This document shows positions 10,306-17,418 of a stretch of 64,000 nucleotides of DNA, one piece after another. Made by a program: the position numbers and the translations under genes. The stretch covers positions 62,001-126,000 of the forward strand of contig NZ_CP022297.1 in the NCBI RefSeq assembly GCF_017310015.1, given 5' to 3'. Numbering within the stretch: the first letter of the stretch is position 1; every line of letters begins with the position of its first letter. The notes beneath the pieces were generated by a model. That model worked only from the letters and a program-made list of their open reading frames with translations. It searched no databases and was not told the origin of the DNA. Source of the DNA: Marinobacterium iners (lineage in GTDB: Bacteria; Pseudomonadota; Gammaproteobacteria; Pseudomonadales; Balneatricaceae).

Positions 10306-11403
10306 TTAACCCGGCGGAAATTTATGTCGACTATGCAGCATAGGCGATATGCTCTGCATCAAAGTATTTTTTCACTCGTTCAGGACGGCGTTGAAGCGTC
10401 AGCATGCATGATCGCGTGCGCTTCTTCAGATCGTCGACAGAGCGAGTAGCAGGCCCACTATGCACCATGCCTTTCAGGTCACAGTTGAGGTATTCATCCG
10501 GATTCAACTCCGGGGAGTAGGCTGGCAGGAAGAATACTTCCAGATAGCGTTTGACTGTCTTGCGCTCCAACCAGCGTTTGACGACCTTGGCATGGTGTAC
10601 CCGCAAGTTATCCAGGATCAGAAAGACCTTGCCGGGCGTCGATTCGATCAGCGCGCGCAGAAATTTCTTCAGGACCTTGGCGGTCATGGTCGACTCATAG
10701 AGCATGAATCGTACAGTGCCCTGGTTGGTGATCGCCGAGATCATGTTGAGCGATACACGCTTGGCCGGCAGAGGCTGCACCGGTGTTTGTCCCTTTGGTG
10801 CATAGCTCCGACCGTGTTGGGTATTGTTTTTGATACCCGTCTCGTCACCCCAGAAAATCTGGGCATTCTCTGCTTTGGCACGGGCCTGAATCTGCGGGTA
10901 TTCCTCCTTCAGCCAAGCGTCAACGCGGGACGGGTTCTGCTCCCACGCTTTCTTCAATGGCTTCTGAGGCGTGAAGCCCCAGCGCTTGAGGTAATCGCCC
11001 ATCGTGCGCACCGGGATATCAATGCCCCAGAACTGCTTGATCAACTGAGTAATCGCGCGCCGTGTCCAAAGCGCAAAGCCAAGCTTGTGCTGGTCGGGCA
11101 TCTGGTCACGAATCGCCTCGATGACACGTTGTTCCTGCTGTTCGGTCAACCGTCGAGGCTTGTTTTTGGGGCCGCGCTTTTGAACAGCGATAGCCTCGGC
11201 ACCACCCGCTTGATAGCGCTTATACCAGCGGCCAACAGAGTCGGGATGAACGTCGAGAAGCAGCCCGATCTGCCGGAAGGTTTTACCCTTCTCGCGGAGT
11301 CGAATCGCCTTCTGCCTGAGAAGTTCCTGTTGCTCTGGGCTGAGCTTGCGTGCGTCTGTATTCATGCAGGTATTATATCAGATATAAACTACCGCCGGGT
11401 TAA
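10306..11403 (-). mobile_element. IS630-family element inside IS66 tnpC
   Basis: The ends TTAACCCGGCGG (10306-10317) and CCGCCGGGTTAA (11392-11403) are perfect inverted repeats. TA lies on both sides (10304-10305, 11404-11405), the duplication produced by IS630/Tc1-type transposition. The element is 1098 bp. Confidence 0.92.
10331..11365 (-). CDS. IS630-family transposase
   Basis: This 344-residue protein has an N-terminal helix-turn-helix (KTFRQIGLLLDVHPDSVGRWYKRYQ), a linker, a second winged-helix-like segment (GWGFTPQKPLKKA region), and the DDE core: IFWGDETGIKN, FLILDNLRVHH and YSPELNPDEYLNCDLK. The last segment carries the terminal acidic residue expected for this family. It appears complete and could move itself out of the IS66 copy. 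Confidence 0.92.
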   Translation of the reverse strand: MNTDARKLSPEQQELLRQKAIRLREKGKTFRQIGLLLDVHPDSVGRWYKRYQAGGAEAIAVQKRGPKNKPRRLTEQQEQRVIEAIRDQMPDQHKLGFALWTRRAITQLIKQFWGIDIPVRTMGDYLKRWGFTPQKPLKKAWEQNPSRVDAWLKEEYPQIQARAKAENAQIFWGDETGIKNNTQHGRSYAPKGQTPVQPLPAKRVSLNMISAITNQGTVRFMLYESTMTAKVLKKFLRALIESTPGKVFLILDNLRVHHAKVVKRWLERKTVKRYLEVFFLPAYSPELNPDEYLNCDLKGMVHSGPATRSVDDLKKRTRSCMLTLQRRPERVKKYFDAEHIAYAA

Positions 11404-12417
11404 TAACCATCCGCCTGCAGCACACCCTTGAAGTCATCGAGCAGGCGCACGGGCACCGCTCCACTTCGGGAGGGATCATAGGCGAACAGGACGGACGGTT
11501 GGCCCGGCGGTCCGCCTCGGGTCACCCACATCCATTTATCGGATTGGGCAGCTTTGCCATCCTCTTTGAGTACCTGGATGCGGGTTTCGTCGGCCTGCAG
11601 GTAGGCCGCACTGTTCTGCGCTTCCCGCATCAGGTTGATCAGCGGTTTGAACACCTCATCCAGACGGATGATCCAGTGGGCCATGCTGGTGCGACTCAGC
11701 TCATGGCCCAGACGCTTGAACATCTGCTCCTGACGGTAGAGCGGCAAGCCATCGGCATATTTGGAGGTGATCAGGTAAGCCAGCAGGGCCGGAGTAGCGA
11801 TGCATTTGCCCAGCGGGTGTGTCGGGCGAGCCGCGGCCAGGATACGCTCATCACCGTCCTGCTCGAACACCGCTTTTTCCTGCCAGTATTCCAGCACTTT
11901 GAGCTGAGCCGGGATGTATTCCAGCTCTTCCTTGACCTTGGTGAAGAAGGTTTTCACTGCCCCAGCTTTTTCCTCATCGCTGAGGCACAGCTCGATGCGC
12001 TCACGCAGCAGATTATCAGAGAAGCCACGCTGACGGCGTTTGGGTGTAGACGCGGCAGCAGGAGTATCGTCTTCAGCAACTTCAATATCATCCGGGAGCT
12101 GATCCCGCAGCTGATCGATCTCGGCTTCCAGCTCGGACTCATCGAAGAGGTGGATCTGGTGGACCGTTTTTTCACTGCTGGCCGCGAACCGCTGGATGCG
12201 CTGCAAGCGCAGCATCTCTTCCAGCAGCAGGATGTATTGCTCGCGCTTCTGGATATGCTGCTCTTGATGTTGGAGTTGCTGCTGTAGACCAGCCACCATC
12301 GACAGCAAGTCAGCGGTCGATAAACCGCTGAGTTCAGGCATCTTTGAGGTGGTTTCGGGCTGTGTTTTCATGGGCAAAATTATATCAAAAACAGCCAGTT
12401 GAAGCACCCAAAACCCG

Positions 12418-12786
12418 CTATCCAACGGCCTCATAATGTACGGTTTTATGGCCTTGCAGCAGACTGATGTCATAACCATCGAGCAACCAGTTGATCTGCT
12501 CGCCGGTCAGCGGCATCAGCTCATCAGCCGGGCTGGGCCACTTGAATTTCTCTTCGGCCAGCGCCTTGTAATAGAGGATAAAACCGTTGTCTTCCCACAT
12601 CAGGCACTTGATCTTGTTACGCTGCCGGTTGGTGAACGCATACAGGGCACCAGTGAAGGGGCTACGCCCTAACTCCTGCTCAATCAGCACCGCCAGGCCA
12701 TTGGCTTGCTTGCGAAAATCAATGGGCTCACGGTACAGATAGATCTCGGGCATGGACCGAGAGGGACGCAGATACCGTGGCTTCAT
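12418..12786 (-). CDS. tnpB: IS66 accessory protein TnpB
   Basis: This 122-residue IS66 Orf2 protein has the family signatures IYLYREPIDFRKQANGLAVLI, GALYAFTNRQRNKIKCLMWE and FKWPSP. It is required with TnpA and TnpC for transposition of three-gene IS66 elements. The start overlaps the tnpA stop by one base, so translation is probably coupled. Confidence 0.92.
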   Translation of the reverse strand: MKPRYLRPSRSMPEIYLYREPIDFRKQANGLAVLIEQELGRSPFTGALYAFTNRQRNKIKCLMWEDNGFILYYKALAEEKFKWPSPADELMPLTGEQINWLLDGYDISLLQGHKTVHYEAVG

Positions 12787-13103
12787 CAGAGCTGCCTCAG
12801 GATTGCACCGAGCAGGTCAACATTACCGGCATGCAGGCCTGTAATGGCCATGCCACCCGGAAGCCTCAGGGTCAGATCATCCGATAGCGGTGAAGCGGCC
12901 ACCTGGGTGACGCGAGCAAAGCCGGGTGTTGGTGAGCGCTCGGTATCGGTCGCATCATCTGTACCTTCGAGCTTGCGGCGCCAATAGACAAACTGGTGAT
13001 AGGACAGCGATTGCTGTTTGCAGAAGGCAGCGCCGGATAGCCCAGTATCACGCCAGTGTTCAATGTGCTGTTGCCAGTGGTAAGTGCGCTCGGCTGAGTT
13101 CAT
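12786..13103 (-). CDS. tnpA: IS66 accessory protein TnpA
   Basis: This 105-residue IS66 Orf1 protein has a helix-turn-helix of the IS3/IS66 Orf1 type: W..HIEHWRDTGLSGAAFCKQQSLSYHQFVYWRRKL. The C-terminal segment LTLRLPGGMAITGLHAGN is also typical. It is the first gene of the element, 84 bp inside the right end. Confidence 0.9.
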   Translation of the reverse strand: MNSAERTYHWQQHIEHWRDTGLSGAAFCKQQSLSYHQFVYWRRKLEGTDDATDTERSPTPGFARVTQVAASPLSDDLTLRLPGGMAITGLHAGNVDLLGAILRQL

Positions 13104-13261
13104 GCTGGATTCCTCGCGTAGGTGACGATGGAATCAGTGTGCGGCGGTTAGTGGCTGGAAAAAAGGGGCTGATTTATGGGCGGATACGCTTAAACAGGCA
13201 GCACTGGATCGCGATAGCTCAATACGAGACCTGGTGATCCAGGGAATTGAAGATTTAATTA

Positions 13262-13279
13262 AATGATCATTTGATCAAA
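13262..13279. promoter_or_regulatory. TGATCA box 2
   Basis: AATGATCATTTGATCAAA carries two TGATCA sites at 13264 and 13272, again exactly 8 bp apart. The first overlaps the stop codon of the ribbon-helix-helix gene. The box ends 21 bases before the ATG at 13301. Confidence 0.6.
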
Positions 13280-13300
13280 TAAACAAATGAGGCCAGCCCG

Positions 13301-13675
13301 ATGTCAGATGAAAAATCACTCGACGACCTACTGGGCAAAACACCGAACCCTTTAGAGCGGGATGCTGAAGACAGTGCCTGGCTGAATAATGATGAGGATC
13401 AAAATAGTTCATACCAGACAGCTCTGTCGAAAATCACAATCAACAGCGTTGGTCTGGTTCGAGCAGCGGACATCGACCAACTGCCGACAGAACTGAGAGA
13501 AACACTCTGGGACTGGATGGCCGGCCAAACGATGCCGCTGATTGATGGTGAACCTTGGGTGTACGGACACGACTGGCGTCGGTTTTTACGCTGGTACAGC
13601 ACCAAAACTAACCGCAAACCTGGTCGCTTATCTGGAAAAATTCATATCAGAGATGACTTCGATGACCCTATTTGA
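13301..13675 (+). CDS. Acidic protein of the par-like operon
   Basis: This 124-residue protein is strongly acidic in its first 45 residues (SDEKSLDD, DAEDSAWLNNDEDQ) and has a tryptophan-rich second half (LWDWMAGQTMPLIDGEPWVYGHDWRRFLRWY). I do not recognise a family. ATG at 13301 follows ATGAGG. It is preceded by TGATCA box 2 and sits directly after the ribbon-helix-helix gene, so it probably belongs to the same regulated set. Confidence 0.65.
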   Translation: MSDEKSLDDLLGKTPNPLERDAEDSAWLNNDEDQNSSYQTALSKITINSVGLVRAADIDQLPTELRETLWDWMAGQTMPLIDGEPWVYGHDWRRFLRWYSTKTNRKPGRLSGKIHIRDDFDDPI

Positions 13676-13696
13676 ACTTCAAAAACACAAATGAAA

Positions 13697-13724
13697 CTAT
13701 GATCATTGCCTCATGTGATCATAG
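13697..13724. promoter_or_regulatory. TGATCA box 3 (inverted repeat)
   Basis: CTATGATCA at 13697-13705 is mirrored by TGATCATAG at 13716-13724. The two TGATCA starts are 16 bp apart, twice the 8-bp spacing in boxes 1 and 2. The box ends 23 bases before the ATG of the secreted nuclease gene. Confidence 0.6.
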
Positions 13725-13747
13725 GGATATCACTTCAAGGAAGATTC

Positions 13748-14467
13748 ATGCTCAAGCGCTTTGCACTCCTGGCTGTTACAGCTGCCTTTGCTGCCACAAG
13801 CCACGCCACCACAGTCAAACAATCCTCGTCCGGCATCTGTCACGACCAGAACAGCTCTTATTATGAACGAACAAAACGCTTCAAACCATTCAGCTCCCTG
13901 GATGCCTGTCTTCGAGCCGGGGGCCGTTTGCCATAGAGCTACAGCAGCAACTCCAGTTCATCATCCAGCAACACACCGACGACCAGCAGTGGCTACAGCC
14001 GCGAACAGTTCGGGAGAGGATGGGCCGACGTGGATGGCGACTGCCAGAACTCCAGGCATGAAGCACTGATCGCTCAGTCAACCGGACAGGTGCGCTTCAA
14101 GACAGGACGTGAGTGCCGGGTTGTAGCAGGTCGCTGGATTTCGCCCTTCACCGGCGCCGTCATCCATGACCCCAGCAGGATCGATATCGATCATGTGTTA
14201 CCCCTTAAGTGGGCCTGGGATCGAGGTGCTAACCGCTGGTCGCCCACGCAGCGTGAACGCTTTGCGAATGACCCGGCAAACCTCCTCAGTGTTGAGGCCA
14301 GTCTGAACCGGCAGAAGGGCGCAAAAGGCCCCGATCAGTGGCTACCGCCGGCAAACCAATGCCAGTACGTGCTGCGGTTCACTCGCGTCATGAAAACCTA
14401 CAAGTTGAAGCTGTCACCAGCGGAAGAGCGCCGGCTGACGCAAACCCGCAGCAGGGTCTGCGGGTAG
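13748..14467 (+). pseudogene. Secreted HNH nuclease with in-frame TAG
   Basis: ATG at 13748 after AAGGA starts a clear signal peptide (MLKRFALLAVTAAFAATSHA). Codon 63 (13934-13936) is TAG in the sequence GGRLP-stop-SYSSNSSSSSSN; homologous secreted nucleases would have lysine or glutamine here. Reading continues in the same frame to 14467. The C-terminal part is an HNH/DUF1524-type nuclease, with the histidine and aspartate in IDIDHVLPLKWAWDRGA, then FANDPANLLSVEASLNRQKG. A serine-rich linker separates leader and nuclease. The full length would be 239 residues. Such exported nucleases are common on conjugative plasmids and integrative elements. Confidence 0.8.
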
Positions 14468-14598
14468 ATACCAAAAACTGTTTGCACCTCACGATTGACA
14501 GGGGGGCGCATAGAGGCGAATATGTTAAGTACTACTTAACCCTGTACGCAGCAATTCAGTTCGCTGGCTGTTAGGGTGAGAAAACCGGCCTACGAGCC

Positions 14599-15869
14599 AC
14601 TGCTGTCCCATAAATGGCAGAAAATGAGAAAGCCTGAATCCAAGTGAGTAAAATGAGAGTGCGACCAAACACTCTACTCACAAAGGATTCAGGCTTTGTC
14701 TCATCATAACACCGCGTTTCATCAGTTGCTCCAGCCTTTGTCCAGACACGATTTTGAGCGAACGGCTCGTGAGCATCATGTGGGGCAAAAGCTCCGTTCA
14801 GCTTCACGCTGGGATCAGTTCATTGGCATTGCGATGTCCCAGATTTCTGGCCGACAAAGTCTTCGCGACATCGAGTCTAGCCTCGCCAGTCAGCGGCATA
14901 AACTCTACCACCTCGGAGCCAAGCCGATTGCTCGCTCAACCCTCGCCCGCCTCAATGAGCAGCAGCCTGCCGAGCTCTATGAGGCCATCTTTTATAAGCT
15001 TTTGCAGCGCTGTTCTGTGCGTTCAAATGCGCATAAATTTCGCTTCAAAAATCCACTTTATTCACTCGATGCCAGCACCATCGATCTGTCATTGAATATT
15101 TTCCCCTGGGCAAAAATCCATCAGTCAAAAGCTGGTGTAAAGCTGCATACTGGCCTGAACAACGCCAGTTTAATTCCCGAGTTCGTTGCGCTCAGTGATG
15201 GACGGGAAGGCGATTTGATTCAGGGGCGCCAGTTCACCTTTCCGGCAGGCAGTATCGTGGCTTTTGATAAGGGCTATGTTGATTACCGCTGGTATGGAGA
15301 GCTGACAAAACAAAAGGTTAGCTTTGTTACGCGACTGAGGCCCAAAGCTGTTTATCAGGTGCAGAAATCGAATCCAGTACGTGCCGAGACGTCGGTTGAG
15401 TACGATCAAGTGATTGAGTTGAGCAGTCAGCACGCGCAAAAACAGGGCGCACCCACGCTTCGATTGGTAGGGTATAACTGCCCGGAAAGCGGTAAACACT
15501 TCCGCTTTATCACCAACAACTTCAAGCTGGCCGCGACGACGATTGCGGCGATCTATAAGGATCGTTGGCAGGTGGAACTCTTCTTCAAAGCACTCAAGCA
15601 GAATCTGAAGATAAAGGCATTTTTAGGTAACAGTAAGAATGCTGTGCTGACGCAGATTTGGATCGCCATGATCTGCTATCTACTGCTCTCGTTTGCTCGC
15701 TACAGCGCTCGGCAAGGCTGGAGCGTACAACGCATTATGCGAACACTTCAGGTGAGCTTGTTCGAGCGCATACCCCTTTGGGCGCTGCTTAATCCTCCTC
15801 CACTAAAGCCAGAAAAAAGGGACCCTCAAATGAGGATCCCTTTATGATCAAAAACTATGGGACAGCAGT
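14599..15869 (+). mobile_element. IS4-family element in a terminator
   Basis: The ends ACTGCTGTCCCATA at 14599 and TATGGGACAGCAGT ending at 15869 are perfect inverted repeats. The 12-bp direct repeat GGCCTACGAGCC flanks both sides (14587-14598, 15870-15881), within the 10-12 bp range of IS4. The size is 1271 bp. Confidence 0.93.
14696..15847 (+). CDS. IS4-family transposase
   Basis: This 383-residue protein starts at a TTG. The N-terminal part (FHQLLQPLSRHDFERTAREHH) is the DUF4372-type domain of this IS4 branch. The core has the acidic residues in YSLDASTIDLSL and IVAFDKGYVDYRWY, and the YREK-like motif IYKDRWQVELFFKALKQNLKIKAF, where the glutamate completes the DDE triad. Intact. Confidence 0.92.
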   Translation: MSHHNTAFHQLLQPLSRHDFERTAREHHVGQKLRSASRWDQFIGIAMSQISGRQSLRDIESSLASQRHKLYHLGAKPIARSTLARLNEQQPAELYEAIFYKLLQRCSVRSNAHKFRFKNPLYSLDASTIDLSLNIFPWAKIHQSKAGVKLHTGLNNASLIPEFVALSDGREGDLIQGRQFTFPAGSIVAFDKGYVDYRWYGELTKQKVSFVTRLRPKAVYQVQKSNPVRAETSVEYDQVIELSSQHAQKQGAPTLRLVGYNCPESGKHFRFITNNFKLAATTIAAIYKDRWQVELFFKALKQNLKIKAFLGNSKNAVLTQIWIAMICYLLLSFARYSARQGWSVQRIMRTLQVSLFERIPLWALLNPPPLKPEKRDPQMRIPL

Positions 15870-15911
15870 GGCCTACGAGCCGGTTTTTTCGCATCCAGGG
15901 ACTGATGTACT

Positions 15912-16601
15912 GTGCGCACCGCGTTTTTTATTGACGGATATAACCTCTTTTACGGGCTACTGGCCAACACGCAGTACAAGTGGCTAGACCTGCCTGCCCT
16001 GCTATCGCACATTGCTCAAGTTGAGAACCCTGAGTGCGTACCGGCGACGTTTCATTATTTCACAGCTCCGGTACAACCAAAGCTGGCAACTCGCGGGCTA
16101 TTGTCTAAGCAAGCGCAGGATACCTACATCCGCGTGCTGAAGGCTCAGGGTGTCGAGGTTATCACCGGCCGGCATCAGTTAGATCCAGCCAAAGCCCCCC
16201 GATATGTCTGCCCAAACACTCCGCCGTCTCGACAGGACCAGGTGGCCATTTGGAAGCTTGAAGAAAAAGAAACGGACGTGAATATTGCCCTGAGCATGTA
16301 TCGCATGGCCGTCAAACAAGCCTCTCAGCCCCAAAATCAGCGTATTCAACAGCTCATATTGGTATCAGCCGACACCGATATGGGGCCTGCACTTCAAGCA
16401 CTTCGAGAAGACTTTCCTGACTTGAGGCTGGGCGTAATCCTGCCTCACCGAGAAGGTATTCAGCGCGTAGCACCCGGCTCTTTGCAGAATCATGCGCACT
16501 GGATGAGGCGCAGGGTCACAGTGGCAGAGTTAGAGGCTCATCAGCTCCCTGATCGCGTGCCGACCAAAAAGAAACCGGCAATCAAGCCTGACTACTGGTA
16601 G
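15912..16601 (+). CDS. NYN-domain ribonuclease-like protein
   Basis: This 229-residue protein starts at GTG. Features of a NYN (PIN-like) nuclease are visible: AFFIDGYNLFYGLL at the N-terminus with the first aspartate, WKLEEKETDVNIALSMYRMA with the central acidic residues, and LVSADTDMGPALQAL with the last pair. The C-terminus is basic (TKKKPAIKP). NYN proteins are metal-dependent RNases; the target here is unknown. It follows the IS4-split terminator, so it forms its own transcription unit at the end of the plasmid-like backbone. Confidence 0.85.
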   Translation: MRTAFFIDGYNLFYGLLANTQYKWLDLPALLSHIAQVENPECVPATFHYFTAPVQPKLATRGLLSKQAQDTYIRVLKAQGVEVITGRHQLDPAKAPRYVCPNTPPSRQDQVAIWKLEEKETDVNIALSMYRMAVKQASQPQNQRIQQLILVSADTDMGPALQALREDFPDLRLGVILPHREGIQRVAPGSLQNHAHWMRRRVTVAELEAHQLPDRVPTKKKPAIKPDYW

Positions 16602-16733
16602 TGAGACCGAGTCTACATCTTCAATGTCAGGTTTATGGGCGGCTTTTGGTCATAAGACCGCCTCTCACGACCATAACGTATCTTTTGAGGTTCGATCTGT
16701 GGCAAAAGCAGGGGTGAGCGCGCCCATCATCAG

Positions 16734-16839
16734 GCGTTTTGTCAGGCTTTCGGGCGCAATAGAGACAAAAAAGCCCATCATAGGCGCCCAAATACCTGAC
16801 AAAGTGCGCTTTTAGGCGACCGAATACCTGACAAAGAGA
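16734..16839. repeat. Three-copy iteron-like repeat cluster
   Basis: A repeat of about 26 bp with core CCTGACAAA occurs three times: inverted at 16734-16759, and direct at 16781-16807 and 16813-16839. The two direct copies share TAGGCGNCCNAATACCTGACAAAG and start 32 bp apart. The inverted copy reads GCGCCCGAAAGCCTGACAAA on the minus strand. This layout suits a protein-binding locus such as an origin, centromere or operator. It lies just beyond the 3' end of the small minus-strand gene at 16887-17168. Confidence 0.6.
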
Positions 16840-16886
16840 ATACCTCTGCCACCGGTTCACCCAGTGCCATATGGCCTACGCTTGCG

Positions 16887-17168
16887 TCAGCGCAGTAACG
16901 GGATATTGCCAGGCGCGAATTCACACATATGCAGCCGCATTTTGGAGATCCCCAGGTCGCGCAGCAGCCGAGCGGCGGTGTCGAGGGTCTTGAAAGACCT
17001 GAGCTCACCCCGCTTGGTCTCGATCCGGTGGTCAACGCCTTTGACTGAGCGGCAGAGCACGTGAAAGCGGCCATCCTGGTCCTCGATGATAAAAGCATCC
17101 AGGATGGCACCGGCCTCAATGAGGGCCTGGAGCTGGTCCAGCTTAACGGTTTTGGTCTCGCGGCTCAT
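16887..17168 (-). CDS. Small partition-associated-type protein
   Basis: From ATG at 17168 the protein is 93 residues; a GTG at 17177 would add three. It begins SRETKTVKLDQLQALIEAGAI, then a strand-rich part (DAFIIEDQDGRFHVLCRS), and DHRIETKRGELRSFKTLDTAARLLRDLGI near the end. It resembles short plasmid-borne proteins annotated as ParC-type partition-associated, but I cannot confirm that. No enzyme motif is seen. The position near ParA-type genes and the repeat cluster supports a maintenance role. Confidence 0.6.
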   Translation of the reverse strand: MSRETKTVKLDQLQALIEAGAILDAFIIEDQDGRFHVLCRSVKGVDHRIETKRGELRSFKTLDTAARLLRDLGISKMRLHMCEFAPGNIPLLR

Positions 17169-17418
17169 TCTGGGCACCCAAAAAGGATATTTTGGGCATC
17201 ATGCCCTGCCGACTGGAGGTTCACCACCAGGGCGGCGGTCGCGTTCATTTACCGTAATAGCCAAAAATTATCGTACACTCTAACGATTCGGCACTTTGGG
17301 CAGAGCACCGTACTCAGAGCTCCAATTAGATCGGTGTGAAATATATACACTGTTCTCTACCAGTTGCCGTTGTGACTTATAGATTTCTTTACTAGATGTC
17401 TGAACATCGATCAAACGC

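Larger units (their letters stand above)
9649..12371 (-). pseudogene. tnpC: IS66 TnpC transposase split by IS630
   Basis: The 5' part runs 12371-11404 and the 3' part 10303-9649. Joining them at the TA target restores a 540-residue TnpC through the segment VLQADGYSGYEPICS, which is characteristic of IS66 transposases. The N-terminus (from MKTQPETTSK) has a leucine-zipper-like coiled coil (QQQLQHQEQHIQKREQYI). The catalytic domain has the acidic residues in YLQADETRIQVL and in LAENAIRPFAVGRKAWLF. The start at 12371 is chosen because earlier codons overlap tnpB. Confidence 0.9.
9619..13187 (-). mobile_element. IS66-family element 1, carrying an IS630
   Basis: The ends are GTACACGCC... at 9619 and its imperfect inverted counterpart ending at 13187. 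Both sides are flanked by the 8-bp direct repeat GCTTAAAC (9611-9618 and 13188-13195), the duplication size known for IS66. The element holds tnpA, tnpB and tnpC on the minus strand; tnpC is broken by an IS630 insertion. Without the IS630 it would be about 2.47 kb. Confidence 0.92.
9453..13266 (+). pseudogene. Ribbon-helix-helix protein split by IS66
   Basis: The two parts are 9453-9618 and 13196-13266. Removing the IS66 and one copy of its 8-bp duplication joins KRLNVNIPEELHKKLK to QAALDRDSSIRDLVIQGIEDLI in frame, giving 78 residues. The joined C-terminal half is a typical ribbon-helix-helix (strand RLNVNIP, two helices), preceded by a basic, alanine-rich tail. Such small proteins after ParA usually bind the centromere site and repress their own operon. 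As it stands the left part gives 59 residues ending in RTRR encoded by IS66 and lacks the second helix. Confidence 0.85.
14581..15893. terminator. Rho-independent terminator split by IS4
   Basis: Removing the IS4 and one 12-bp duplicate restores GAAAACCGGC-CTACGA-GCCGGTTTTTTC, a 9-bp stem with a 6-base loop and a T-run. It lies between the HNH nuclease and the NYN gene. The insertion has separated the two arms by 1.28 kb, so the hairpin cannot now form locally. Confidence 0.75.

Noticed and set aside
10460..12287. Long plus-strand frames opposite IS630 and IS66 tnpC
   Set aside because: Shadows of recognised transposases on the minus strand.
16624..16815. 63-codon plus-strand frame overlapping the repeat cluster
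   Set aside because: No start signal, no family, and it runs through the repeats.
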